From NCBI GenBank assembly GCA_021730945.1, contig JAKFYH010000064.1, positions 1 to 36,215 of the forward strand: DNA of 36,215 nucleotides, written 5' to 3'. Below are positions 13,797 to 21,858 of the stretch, piece after piece. How positions within the stretch are numbered: the first letter of the stretch is position 1; the number at the start of each line of letters is the position of its first letter. The notes below the pieces were generated by a model that saw only the letters and a list, made by a program, of their open reading frames with translations, was not told the origin of the DNA and ran no database searches. A program made the translations under genes and the position numbers. The stretch is from Acidobacteriota bacterium (GTDB lineage Bacteria; Acidobacteriota; Vicinamibacteria; Vicinamibacterales; UBA2999).

Positions 13797-14080
13797 TAGC
13801 GGTTCCCCTTTGCGGCAGCCAGGTCCGCCGCGTATGAATCGGGCGGCGCATACGTGGCAGGCTTCGGTGCCGCTGATCGCGTTGATCCCGTCTTGAGTCT
13901 TGCCAGTTCTGGCGCGTATGAGTCGGGCGGTGCGTACGCCGACACGGGCGCGACACGTGACAATCCCCGATTCTGCGTTGGCGTCTTGCCTTGGCACTTC
14001 GCGCAGCGGGGAAAGTCGGGCGTGTCGCCGGAGCAACACACTGCGCCTTTGGCGTTTCGAATCTCGTAATTGTTTTTCAT
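13796..14080 (-). CDS. Small Cys-motif protein with an internal duplicated motif
   Basis: This is a 94-residue protein; AGAGGA lies 5 nt before its ATG. The N-terminus has CC at about 15-16 and CAKC at about 26-29, a possible zinc-binding set. The C-terminal half holds two copies of the motif YAPPDSYA-x-x-LA (YAPPDSYAPELARLKTG and YAPPDSYAADLAAAKGN), separated by a short linker; a third, partial YAP occurrence is part of the same run. The function is unknown. It sits between terL (24-bp gap) and the coiled-coil gene (TAATG overlap), so it is certainly part of the same transcript. Confidence 0.68.
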   Translation of the reverse strand: MKNNYEIRNAKGAVCCSGDTPDFPRCAKCQGKTPTQNRGLSRVAPVSAYAPPDSYAPELARLKTGSTRSAAPKPATYAPPDSYAADLAAAKGNR

Positions 14081-14104
14081 AGTTGTCCTCTTGCTATTCG
14101 TGAA

Positions 14105-15739
14105 TTACAGATGGGGTGATGGTTTGCCGAGCATTGCAAGCATTTCGCCGGTGCGTTCGACGCGACGGCGTTCGATTTCGTTCGGATCGTCCACGTGAAG
14201 CGCACGCCACGCGGCGGGATTGTGAAGTTTCAACCACTGATCGCGATCTGAGGTCCGGAGGCGTTCGGCTGCTTCGTGCTCGATGATCCATTCAGGAGTG
14301 TGCGGCGTTGGGAGCGGTTGCGCCTGCTGCTGTAGGTGGTCATTGCCCCACACCGCCGATTTGCGCAGCGGCTTGTGTGCCGCCAATACCAGGGCACCGG
14401 CTGCAGCGTTCGCCACGTCGTCGTGTTGGCGCGGCGCGTGATCGATGCTGTCTTTGCCACCACGGGCCGTGCGTCGTTCAAGGCCACCGAACTGTTTAAG
14501 CAGACGCGGGTCATCGAGCAGTTCGCAGGTGCCCGACATGATGAGCGGCAGACAGTCTTGGTAGATTTCAGATTTCGTGCGCTCTGATGGCAAGACCGTG
14601 ATGCCCACCTTGCGGAATGCCTCCGTGGGCCAACTTCCGGCGTAGCGGTCGCTGGTGGCCTGCCTGATGGCATACGCCTTCATCACGTCGGCAAACTCGG
14701 CAACGGTCGCTTCAGGCGAAAACGGCGGTTTGGCTTCGCGCAGCAGGTCGAGAACGGCCCGGCCATTCTGGTGGTGTGCGATTGCCAACGTCATGCTATC
14801 GCTACCAGTGCCGCCCGCTGGATCGAGAAAGGCGAAGTAGCTGGCGCGGCGGGTCGCTTGATAGGGCTGCTCGAAACGACCGGGCATGCACACGGCCTCC
14901 AAGGCGGCGTTGGGTAGGAACCTCTCCACGTCACGTCGAAACTGCGCACCGTATTCGGCGGCTGCCGCAATCGGGTCGTCCTCGTACGCGGAATCGACCA
15001 CGTGCTGACTGATAGTAGGATTCATGATTGGTGTTGCGCCGTTGACGACAAGGACCTCTGCCGATTCGTTCTTGCCGAAGTGCTTCTCAAACGTGCGGAA
15101 CACTTCGCCCCTTTGGGCGTAGACGCTGGTAAGTGCGACTAGCATCGCCTCCGGCACGGACGCCATAGCCGCACGCAGCGCGATCAACACCTCCTTGTCT
15201 GGGTTGGCGCTGTCGTCGTCGTCCCAAAATGCAACTTCATCGATGGCCGCGCCGATCACGGTGTACCCACGCAGCGAGCGGAATGAACACGTGTGGATCT
15301 CGATTACCGTGCCATTGGTGAGCGTGATCGCTTCTTTCGTCTCATTGGCAATCAGGACCGCCAGCGAGGGGTGTGATCGCAGCAGACCGGAGACGTAGCG
15401 CTTGATCACGCGGGCCTGCTTGCGGTCAGCGGCGATGACCATGAACACGCCCACTTCGCCGGGCGCGAGTGTGTATGTGCGACAGGTGGTGGCGAACACC
15501 GCCAATAGCGCAGCGATGATGCTCTTGCCAGATCTGCGGCCAAGCAAAAGCCATAGTTCTCGCACAGGCGATGTGGGCAGGGTTTGGCGATGCGTTAGGG
15601 CGTCGACCACCACGCGTTCCTCTGGGGACAAGTCGAGTGCGTGAGCGGCCTTGAGGACCGTGCGCCACGTTTGCCAGGTGTCACCCGCGAAGGTGGAACC
15701 GAGCACACGCGTCATGAGTTGCAAAACGTTATTTGTCAT
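14105..15739 (-). CDS. terL: Phage terminase large subunit
   Basis: This is a 544-residue protein with both TerL domains. The ATPase has Walker A GRRSGKS at 67-73 and Walker B VIGAAIDE with D167/E168. The RNase-H-like nuclease has FLDPAGGTGSD (D306), TSDRYAG (D364) and a QHDDVANAAAGA end (D440/D441). All catalytic residues are present, so it should both translocate and cut DNA. It packages DNA into preformed heads together with a small subunit and a portal. Here the portal and capsid must come from elsewhere. It overlaps the terS-like gene by 11 bp. Intact TerL without any head gene is unusual for a satellite. Confidence 0.93.
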   Translation of the reverse strand: MTNNVLQLMTRVLGSTFAGDTWQTWRTVLKAAHALDLSPEERVVVDALTHRQTLPTSPVRELWLLLGRRSGKSIIAALLAVFATTCRTYTLAPGEVGVFMVIAADRKQARVIKRYVSGLLRSHPSLAVLIANETKEAITLTNGTVIEIHTCSFRSLRGYTVIGAAIDEVAFWDDDDSANPDKEVLIALRAAMASVPEAMLVALTSVYAQRGEVFRTFEKHFGKNESAEVLVVNGATPIMNPTISQHVVDSAYEDDPIAAAAEYGAQFRRDVERFLPNAALEAVCMPGRFEQPYQATRRASYFAFLDPAGGTGSDSMTLAIAHHQNGRAVLDLLREAKPPFSPEATVAEFADVMKAYAIRQATSDRYAGSWPTEAFRKVGITVLPSERTKSEIYQDCLPLIMSGTCELLDDPRLLKQFGGLERRTARGGKDSIDHAPRQHDDVANAAAGALVLAAHKPLRKSAVWGNDHLQQQAQPLPTPHTPEWIIEHEAAERLRTSDRDQWLKLHNPAAWRALHVDDPNEIERRRVERTGEMLAMLGKPSPHL

Positions 15740-16262
15740 TCATCACTTCCGCGAGTGACGGCACGCGTTTCGTTTGCCGTTGTAGACCGACCACACCGGC
15801 AATTTTTATGAAGCGGTCTAACACCATGAGGTATGTCGTTGTCGCAGCCCGCATTGCGCCTTTGCCCGTTAGAACGCCGCCCTCGATCAATTCGTCGCCA
15901 AGTGCCGCCAAGATGATTTCGAGTCTCGCCACTTCGCGTACGGATGCCCGTTGCAGGGATGACAGTTCAGAGGCACCACCCAAGTCGGCGTGAATCGCTT
16001 CGACCTGTTCCCGGTGCCACTCGGCTACGTCTCGCTGCTCCAAGAGCAGGGACGACCGCAGGCCCGTTTTCACGGCCATGGCGTTGCCCGGCCCGGCCCG
16101 GCCGTCTGACTGCCTGCCGTGCCCTCGAAGTGCGGCCACGGCTTCGCGGGCGCGTTCGAATAGCTCTTCAGGTGGACGTTCCCCGGACGGTGTGACCGGT
16201 TGTGCGCCTTCTTGCGAGTCTTTTTGCAAACCGAGTGGTTTCTCTTCGAATTCGTTAAGCAT
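15729..16262 (-). CDS. Putative terminase small subunit
   Basis: This is a 177-residue protein directly before terL and overlapping it by 11 bp. Residues 1-70 are polar and probably disordered. GLRSSLLLEQRDVAEWHREQ and the following helices (LSSLQRASVREVARLEIIL, TGKGAMRAATTTYLMVLDRF) resemble the helical centre of small terminase-like phage proteins. No sequence motif proves it; position and helical content are the main evidence. In satellites the small subunit redirects packaging to satellite DNA by recognising its own pac site. The large hairpin at 16407-16488, 145 bp upstream, is a candidate target. Confidence 0.6.
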   Translation of the reverse strand: MLNEFEEKPLGLQKDSQEGAQPVTPSGERPPEELFERAREAVAALRGHGRQSDGRAGPGNAMAVKTGLRSSLLLEQRDVAEWHREQVEAIHADLGGASELSSLQRASVREVARLEIILAALGDELIEGGVLTGKGAMRAATTTYLMVLDRFIKIAGVVGLQRQTKRVPSLAEVMNDK

Positions 16263-16265
16263 TTG

Positions 16266-16523
16266 TCACCGACATCCCGCCTGTAGGGCAAGCGCACGGG
16301 TTGGAACGGGGGTGCCACTGGCCGTCCGTTTGGTTGAGCCGAGGGACAACGTTCTGAGTTTCTGCGTTGCCGCCGAACGGGGGGGCTGGTGTCCACTGGT
16401 CGTCTTGCAGGCTTCGCAGGCTTCTACCCAAACTTCCATATACGAGAAGTTTTTGTAGGTAAGTTGGGTAGAAGGCTGCGAAGCCTGCACGCCCCCGAAT
16501 TCCGCCCCGTTTTCACGTTTCAT
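16266..16523 (-). CDS. Small ORF (85 residues) spanning the large hairpin
   Basis: Its ATG overlaps the stop of the primase gene (ATGA), and its TGA lies 3 nt before the terS-like start, so it fits the operon exactly. The product begins MKRENGAEFGGVQASQPSTQ and continues with YMEVWVEACEACKTT, then a Ser/Thr/Arg-rich end. Much of the middle is dictated by the inverted repeat, and third-position bias is weaker than in neighbours. It may be a real small gene, or merely an open frame that keeps ribosomes running across a cis-acting hairpin. No domain is recognised. Confidence 0.42.
   Translation of the reverse strand: MKRENGAEFGGVQASQPSTQLTYKNFSYMEVWVEACEACKTTSGHQPPRSAATQKLRTLSLGSTKRTASGTPVPTRALALQAGCR
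16407..16488. repeat. Large inverted repeat between primase and terS (candidate ori or pac)
   Basis: The arms at 16407-16435 and 16461-16488 are complementary over about 28 bp with one mismatch and one unpaired A. The left arm begins with two tandem GCAGGCTTC copies. The 25-bp centre overlaps a second hairpin, AAACTTC (16430-16436) / GAAGTTT (16446-16452), so two foldings compete. Confidence 0.75.
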
Positions 16524-18859
16524 TGCAGCCTCCGTGCCTCAGGCACCTCTTCGAAGATGTCGTCTGCTATGGCCTGCACGACCGGGTCACGCCTCAACCC
16601 CACCCCCACGAACGTCACGTGCCGCTTGGCCTGCTCTGACACCGGGAACAAGCGCCGCATCGCTTTGCCGAAGGCTTTGTCGGTCAGCGGATCGGCGTGT
16701 TGAAACGTGCGGTATTCGGCGTACGCTTCCCCGGCTGTCATCATCAACCCCTCACGCTGATCGCATCGCGCTTCGATGAACGGCATCAGCGGGCTCGACT
16801 CTTGGCGATACGCTCTGGTCGCCGCCTGCACCGTCGGTGGTGGCTTCAATCCTTGTTCCAGCCAGCGCCGCGTCCCCTTGATCATCCAGTTCAGGATGCC
16901 GGGTAGCTCATCGCGCAGTTGATCTTTCAGTTGCTTCTTCTCGCGGCCTTCAAATGAGTTGGTAAAGGGGATCAAGTAAATGCGCCGCCAGATGCCGTCA
17001 TCGTCGCCCACGATCTCGGGTTTAGTGTTCGTGGCAATCCAGATTTTGCCGACCGGAATAAACGTGAAAAACTCTTTGTGAAGAAATCGCGCCGTCATCG
17101 GATCGCGGCCCGTCAACGTCTTTAACTTCGATTCGTTCAGCCGGAACTCGTTGACCTCCGAACTCGTCACAAATCGCTTCCCGACTAACTTCGCCACATC
17201 ATTAGGCACACCACCTCCGCGATCTGATTTTTCTAGGGTCGAGTACGGCAGATCGTCGGTGTAGTCGGCCAACGCCCACGCGATGGTGTTGATCACGGTG
17301 CCTTTGCCATTCCCCCCAAGGCCCCATGTGAAGAAACAACACTCTTCGCGGCAATCGCCGGTGATCGAATAACCGATGGCCCGCTGCATGAACGCAGCCA
17401 TCTCGCGGCCTTGCTCACGGTGTGCGGCTTCGGTCGTCAGATCAAATGGTGGGGTAAAAATGTCGAGCAGCGTTTGTTCCCAGGTCGGGCACGTCGCGTT
17501 AGGGTCATACACCACGCGGGTGCGCATCGTGATGCGATCTTCGGGACGGGCTTTGCGAAACTCGCCAGTGTGTAGATCGACCACGCCGTTGTGAACGCCG
17601 AGCAGGAAGGGATGTTGATCCCAGTTGTCACCTGGGTCCGCAATGGGGGGCACGGTGGCTGCGATGTGCAGCATGTTGATCAAGCGGCTGCGCGATTCGC
17701 CCTTCAGCGCCCAACTGATCGCCGTCTTCTTTTCCTCCGATGGCATCGTGAGAGCGTCTCGCTGGCGGCTGCGCATCGCACGTACCGCCATCCGCGTAGC
17801 CCTCTGGACTTGATCCGGCACCCAGATTCCTGATGCGGAATCCGCAATCAGCCACCGGTCTTGCCGATGATCAAACCGCACATGATCGGCATGCACGTGC
17901 GCGAAGTACTCCGCATCGCCGGCTTCGGTATGAGGGAACGCTTTCGTGTCGCTGGAATCGCCTAGCCCGATCTCCTGCGTCCTATCAAGCGTTCTGCTGA
18001 ACGCGTTCAGCACCTTGCTTCCGGTGTCCTCGCCTAACGCCTCTTTGATCGCGCTCGCGCCTTTTGTTTTCTCGCCCTTGTCGATCAACTCAATCGTGTT
18101 GCGCACAGCAGGGGCCACATCCGCCACGTCGCTGCCGGTGGCATCCATCACGGCTTCGAGCAGCGTGATAATCGGCCCCGCTGTCAGGCCGTGTTCGTAC
18201 AACACCTTCGCGTACGCAAGGCGCAGATCGTGGCGATGGTTGCCCGGCCACGTCGTGACGATGATGAACGCGATGGCGAGATGTTGCACAGCTGTGGCGA
18301 GCACGCTGGCGTCCACACGTCCGATTTCTCCGCGAGGTTCCAGAAAGCGAATCGGTTCTCCTGATGGATGCACCGACCCCGGTGCGACACTCAGTGAATA
18401 CGTGTGCTTCTTGGTGCGTGCGCGTAGTTCGACGTGCATCCCGCCGTCGGTGCCGCGATACTGACGGGTGACAAGGTGGCCGGTCGTTAGATAGGTGAAG
18501 TGGGACACCGGCTTCGACGCCCGTCCGTAAACCCACCCGGTGCGCGGTAGGATTCGACGGGCGAGCGTTGCGGTCGCTCGGTGCGTGATGTCGATGTCCA
18601 CATCCGCAATGGCGGTGCCAGGTTCCGGCGCAAAGCCATTGAGCAGCGCAATGTTGTCATCGGGCTTGAACTGGCCGTCCTTGGCTTCATGCCCCGGCTC
18701 ACTCCACCTAGTGAGGCGTCCTCGTTTTTCACCACGCGCCACCGGTGTGACGGCTATGCCATGCGCCTTGTAGAACGCAATCGCGTCAGCCAATGAAATT
18801 GGACTGGACACAACCGACGTTGGCCGTTCGGACATTGCCTCTAACGAAACGACCGTCAT
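16520..18859 (-). CDS. Primase-polymerase / P4-type helicase
   Basis: This is a 779-residue replication protein. The N-terminus (SLADAIAFYKAHGIAVTPV, then GTAIADVDID) resembles bifunctional primase/polymerase domains, with the DVDID acidic residues. The C-terminal third is the D5/P4 superfamily-3 helicase: a D5_N-type region, Walker A GLGGNGKGT at about 510-520, an IATNTKPEI sensor and a WRRIYLIPF arginine-finger region. Satellite P4 and many SaPI-like islands replicate from one such protein plus an origin. It overlaps the gene on each side (TAATG upstream, ATGA downstream), so it belongs to one polycistronic unit. Confidence 0.9.
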   Translation of the reverse strand: MTVVSLEAMSERPTSVVSSPISLADAIAFYKAHGIAVTPVARGEKRGRLTRWSEPGHEAKDGQFKPDDNIALLNGFAPEPGTAIADVDIDITHRATATLARRILPRTGWVYGRASKPVSHFTYLTTGHLVTRQYRGTDGGMHVELRARTKKHTYSLSVAPGSVHPSGEPIRFLEPRGEIGRVDASVLATAVQHLAIAFIIVTTWPGNHRHDLRLAYAKVLYEHGLTAGPIITLLEAVMDATGSDVADVAPAVRNTIELIDKGEKTKGASAIKEALGEDTGSKVLNAFSRTLDRTQEIGLGDSSDTKAFPHTEAGDAEYFAHVHADHVRFDHRQDRWLIADSASGIWVPDQVQRATRMAVRAMRSRQRDALTMPSEEKKTAISWALKGESRSRLINMLHIAATVPPIADPGDNWDQHPFLLGVHNGVVDLHTGEFRKARPEDRITMRTRVVYDPNATCPTWEQTLLDIFTPPFDLTTEAAHREQGREMAAFMQRAIGYSITGDCREECCFFTWGLGGNGKGTVINTIAWALADYTDDLPYSTLEKSDRGGGVPNDVAKLVGKRFVTSSEVNEFRLNESKLKTLTGRDPMTARFLHKEFFTFIPVGKIWIATNTKPEIVGDDDGIWRRIYLIPFTNSFEGREKKQLKDQLRDELPGILNWMIKGTRRWLEQGLKPPPTVQAATRAYRQESSPLMPFIEARCDQREGLMMTAGEAYAEYRTFQHADPLTDKAFGKAMRRLFPVSEQAKRHVTFVGVGLRRDPVVQAIADDIFEEVPEARRLQ

Positions 18860-19272
18860 TACTGCACGCTGCCCTGTTTTGGCGTCACGCGACGAAGCAG
18901 CAAGGACTCAATTGCGGCTGCGGCTGCGGCAGGGTCGAATGTCACCGTCCAGCAGTCGGGATCACTGAACCAACTGAATCTTCCGCACGGTCGGCATAAG
19001 CCCGTCACCATCGTCGCGGTTACGCTGGTGGCGTGCGTTGCGCGACGGTGCGCGTAGGTGAGCATGATCCCCCGCCAGCCGTCGATCGGCGGGATCACCA
19101 CGAACGTGTGTTCGTTGGCGACGGCGATGATGCAGAACGCGTCGGGCAGCGGCAAATTGACAATCTGTCGCAACGCCGCTGCGAATTCCGGATCTCTTCC
19201 CGAAAACAGAATCTTTGAAACTCGCAGCGCTGCGTCTTTCAGCGCTGCGTCTTTCATGGGGGCTGGGCTCAT
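18859..19272 (-). CDS. Unknown protein of the satellite operon, 137 residues
   Basis: The start overlaps the excisionase-like stop (ATGA) and the stop overlaps the primase start (TAATG). The N-terminus contains a small duplication (KDAALKDAAL; the 15-bp unit is repeated in DNA). The body has two hydrophobic strands (DAFCIIAVANEHTFVVI; GWRGIMLTYAHR) and a CRPCGRFSWFSDPDC segment that may bind zinc. No family recognised. The position between excisionase and primase is often used for small regulators or replication accessory proteins, but nothing in the sequence decides. Confidence 0.68.
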   Translation of the reverse strand: MSPAPMKDAALKDAALRVSKILFSGRDPEFAAALRQIVNLPLPDAFCIIAVANEHTFVVIPPIDGWRGIMLTYAHRRATHATSVTATMVTGLCRPCGRFSWFSDPDCWTVTFDPAAAAAAIESLLLRRVTPKQGSVQ

Positions 19273-19481
19273 CGACGCACCTCGATGGGTGCGCTACTAG
19301 CGATCAGCCACTCGTTGATCCATTCGACGTGAATCCTGATGTCGCGCCGCGCCCCGATTCGTGCGCAGCGTAGCCGCCCCGCTTTGATCTCGCGGTACAG
19401 CAATCGTGCGCCGACTTTGGCGATTGTTCTGGCTTCCGCAATCGTCAGCCATGGTGAGGTGGGCTGAGCATTCTCAACCAC
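19269..19481 (-). CDS. Excisionase-like MerR/HTH-17 DNA-binding protein
   Basis: This is a 70-residue protein. LTIAEARTIAKVGARLLYREIKAG, continuing RLRCARIGARRDIRIHVEWINEWL, is the winged-helix layout of excisionase/AlpA-type proteins (L-t-xxEA, then Y-xxI-xxG-L-xxxRxG-xxxR-I-xx-xxxxxWL). GTG 19481 is chosen because GAGGG lies 9 nt upstream; GTG 19490 is another possibility. It begins within the 3' end of the repressor gene and overlaps the next gene by ATGA. Such proteins bend attachment-site DNA for excision or activate integrase genes. The long frame to 19715 is rejected because its first 75 residues are the repressor read in another frame. Confidence 0.8.
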   Translation of the reverse strand: MVENAQPTSPWLTIAEARTIAKVGARLLYREIKAGRLRCARIGARRDIRIHVEWINEWLIASSAPIEVRR

Positions 19482-19725
19482 GGCGGTCACCCTCGATCTC
19501 GACGGGCGGTGCGTCGTCGGCAGGCCCGCCGGGCTCGCGGACCTCACGCTGCAAGGCGTCAGCGGGCACGCCGAGCAGCCGCGAGAGGCGCTGAGCTTGG
19601 AGCGGGCGGGGCTCGGCCATGCGCCGCTCAAATCGTGAAATCTCGCCCTGCGTCGTCTGGGCGTGGAAGGCAAGGTCTGTCTGGGACCAGCCCCGGTCCC
19701 GGCGTTCGGCTTCAAGCACAGTCAT
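19474..19725 (-). CDS. Cro/cI-like HTH-XRE repressor
   Basis: This is an 83-residue protein. RDRGWSQTDLAFHAQTTQGEISRFERR is the helix-turn-helix of the XRE family (W-S-Q-x-x-L-A, then x-x-x-x-x-I-S-x-x-E). LQAQRLSRLLGVPADAL follows, and the tail is a short Pro/Glu-rich stretch. It lacks the C-terminal oligomerisation or LexA-like cleavage domain of long cI proteins, so induction probably works through another protein, for example a helper-phage product. It is the first gene of the leftward operon, and its promoter region holds the operators that separate it from the rightward integrase unit. Confidence 0.85.
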   Translation of the reverse strand: MTVLEAERRDRGWSQTDLAFHAQTTQGEISRFERRMAEPRPLQAQRLSRLLGVPADALQREVREPGGPADDAPPVEIEGDRRG

Positions 19726-19732
19726 GGTGAGA

Positions 19733-19785
19733 ACTGTTATACCGCCGCCCTAGCGGTTTTGGTATATGATACCGCCGTAAACAGT
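19733..19785. promoter_or_regulatory. Divergent promoter/operator switch
   Basis: Between the repressor and the rightward unit lie a dyad GGTAT-atg-ATACC (19761-19773) that overlaps TATGAT (19765-19770, -10 for the right unit) and two direct repeats ATACCGCCG at 19739 and 19769, 30 bp apart. There is also a minus-strand TATAAC (19735-19740) and outer arms ACTGTT (19733-19738)/AACAGT (19780-19785). This fits cooperative repressor binding; -35 boxes are not clear. Confidence 0.62.
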
Positions 19786-19811
19786 ATTTAACGCTTTATC
19801 ATGGAGATGCC

Positions 19812-20510
19812 GTGAGTCCCAGAATGCGACAACCGAAGCCCCCCAAGGCACCAGAGGCACCCGACAAGGGTGAACGGCTGCGATGGCTTCTCGACTTCAT
19901 CCAACGCGACTTGGCCGCCCTGCGCCCCGGCGAACGGCTAGACCTGACTGCCGACTGCGACCGCCTGTTGCACTGGCGTGACCCGTCAATCGATCTGGCG
20001 TCCGTCGAACCGCCAGACAGCTTCGCCTTCGAGCTGTCGAAGTTGAACGGTGCGCCCGACGTGTCGTACTTCGATGCACTGGTACTCAACGTTCAGGCTT
20101 CATTGAAGATCGGAGTTGAGCACCTTGAAGCGAAGCGGAGTTGGAAACCCATTATCAAGGACGCACTACAGCCCGTGTTCACTGTTCAGAACGACAACAC
20201 GATTGCGCGTCACTATCGCGGCAGTTACGGCGCGATCATGCTCGCATCAGCCGTCGATCTGCTGGTAGAAGGATGGCCGTCGCTGAAGCGTTGTGAGTTG
20301 TCAACGTGCAAGCGCTTGTTTCTTCCTGACGATGGGCGAAAACGGTTTCATGAGACGAAGTGCGGCAACCTCTCACGGTTTCGCAGCGCCGCTGCGAAAA
20401 GGAAACCCCGTGACTACGTGCGGGAAGAACAGACGGCGGCCCGCCGCGATCTTGAGCGCAAGAAGAAGACAACACGTCAACCAATCGGTAACACACGGAG
20501 GACGACATGA
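19812..20510 (+). CDS. CGNR-like zinc-finger protein coupled to integrase
   Basis: This is a 232-residue protein from GTG 19812 with GGAG 5 nt upstream. The first 130 residues are unassigned helices (GERLRWLLDFIQRDLAAL) and a strand-rich middle. The C-terminus KRCELSTCKRLFLPDDGRKR, then FHETKCGNLSRFRSAAAKRK, matches the CGNR zinc-finger plan (C-x4-C...RxxxC...CGN-x-xRxR), although the spacing is slightly altered. It ends in a basic tail. CGNR proteins are usually transcription regulators. The stop overlaps the integrase start (ATGA), so both are made together. It could direct integration or set the switch; this is inference from position. Confidence 0.7.
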   Translation: MSPRMRQPKPPKAPEAPDKGERLRWLLDFIQRDLAALRPGERLDLTADCDRLLHWRDPSIDLASVEPPDSFAFELSKLNGAPDVSYFDALVLNVQASLKIGVEHLEAKRSWKPIIKDALQPVFTVQNDNTIARHYRGSYGAIMLASAVDLLVEGWPSLKRCELSTCKRLFLPDDGRKRFHETKCGNLSRFRSAAAKRKPRDYVREEQTAARRDLERKKKTTRQPIGNTRRTT

Positions 20511-21856
20511 AGGGTCGAACGAAGGGGTTACGCAAGCTGTGCAAGCATCCAGTCCGCCAGTGGTCAACATGCCCGTGCGCGTGGCACTTCAATTTCAAAT
20601 GGAAGGACAAACACCATCGATTCTCACTCGATAAGGAATTAGGCCGTCATATCGACAGCAAGACGGAAGCAGAACTGGAAGCGGCGACACTCAAGATTGC
20701 AATCAAGGCCGGAACGTACGGAACACCCACTGCTGTCAGCGATTTGACCATGCGCCAATTGGCCGATCAGTATCTAGAGCGGAAAGTGGCGGTCAAGAAT
20801 GCGAAGACTAAAGGAGCGTTCGAGTACTCGTTCAGCACGATCTTTGAAACCCAGGTGCCCACGGTGACGGGTGGCACATTGCCATTCGGAGAGTGGCGCG
20901 TGGCAAACGTAGTGACAGACACTATCGAGCGATATCGGGAAGTGCGGTTGCAGCGCACGGGCGCGGTGGGTGTCAATCGTCATTTGGGCACGTTACGCAC
21001 CATGTTCAAGTGGGCCGTCCTCACGGGCTACATCCAGCACACGCCCTTTAAGGTCGGTCATGAGGTCGCGATCAAGCTGTCAAAGGAACATGGGCGCGTA
21101 CGTCGGCTCGTTGAGAACGAGGACACGCGACTGTTTGCAGCGTGCTCGCCACCCCTCAGAGCGATTGCCGAAGCGGACCTTGAAACGGGCATGCGCAAGG
21201 GCGAGATCATGAGCCTGCAATGGTCACAGGTTGAAGGCATGAAGGTCGAGGGGGCTGCGGTCACGTGGACGCCAACCGCACAGATAGCGCTGCCCTGGGC
21301 GAAGACGAAGACCAAAACGCATCGGTTCATTCCGATCTCGACGCGCTTGCGGACGATCTTGGAAATGCGCCGCCACGATCCGGCAGGCAATCCTCACCCG
21401 CTGAGTGCGTTTGTCTTCGGCACGCCTGTCGGCACGCGCCTGTTGAACTTCGGGCGGGCGTGGTACACCGCCGTGTTGAAATCACACGGGCACACCCCCA
21501 CGTACAGTAAGACCGCGAACCTCATGCCTGAGTCGCGTGCGGCCCTCAAACAGATCGATTTGCATTTCCACGATCTGCGGCGCGAGGCCGGGTCGCGCTG
21601 GCTCGATCTCGGCGTGCCGTTGCACACCATCCGCGATTGGCTCGGGCACACGAACATTAGCCAAACGAGTGCCTACTTGTCGGGTACCGAGCGTACGTCG
21701 CACACCGCGATGCAGCAGTACGAGGAGCGAAAAGCCACCTTGCAAAATCTTGCAACAACGAACGGTTTAGGGGGGCAAGACCGGCCACAGGCGGCCACGG
21801 GGGCGGATGAAAAACCTAGCAAAACTATAGAAGGACACAGTTCGACCATCATGTAG
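20507..21856 (+). CDS. int: Tyrosine recombinase (integrase)
   Basis: This is a 449-residue protein. The N-terminus has a Cys/Trp-containing segment (WSTCPCAWHFNFKWK) before a SAM-like core-binding domain. The catalytic set is complete: Arg in LETGMRKGEIMSLQW (about 229), HxxR in HFHDLRREAGSRW (about 354-357), His in WLGHTNISQTS (about 380) and Tyr in SAYL (about 389). The stop lies 2 bp before attR, the standard arrangement for tRNA-targeted islands. The C-terminal 50 residues are polar and low in order. Expression is tied to the upstream zinc-finger gene. Confidence 0.95.
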   Translation: MKGRTKGLRKLCKHPVRQWSTCPCAWHFNFKWKDKHHRFSLDKELGRHIDSKTEAELEAATLKIAIKAGTYGTPTAVSDLTMRQLADQYLERKVAVKNAKTKGAFEYSFSTIFETQVPTVTGGTLPFGEWRVANVVTDTIERYREVRLQRTGAVGVNRHLGTLRTMFKWAVLTGYIQHTPFKVGHEVAIKLSKEHGRVRRLVENEDTRLFAACSPPLRAIAEADLETGMRKGEIMSLQWSQVEGMKVEGAAVTWTPTAQIALPWAKTKTKTHRFIPISTRLRTILEMRRHDPAGNPHPLSAFVFGTPVGTRLLNFGRAWYTAVLKSHGHTPTYSKTANLMPESRAALKQIDLHFHDLRREAGSRWLDLGVPLHTIRDWLGHTNISQTSAYLSGTERTSHTAMQQYEERKATLQNLATTNGLGGQDRPQAATGADEKPSKTIEGHSSTIM

Positions 21857-21858
21857 AA

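Noticed and set aside
19269-19715. 148-residue version of the excisionase-like gene
   Set aside because: The first 75 residues are the repressor gene in another frame; homology starts only after the internal GTG.
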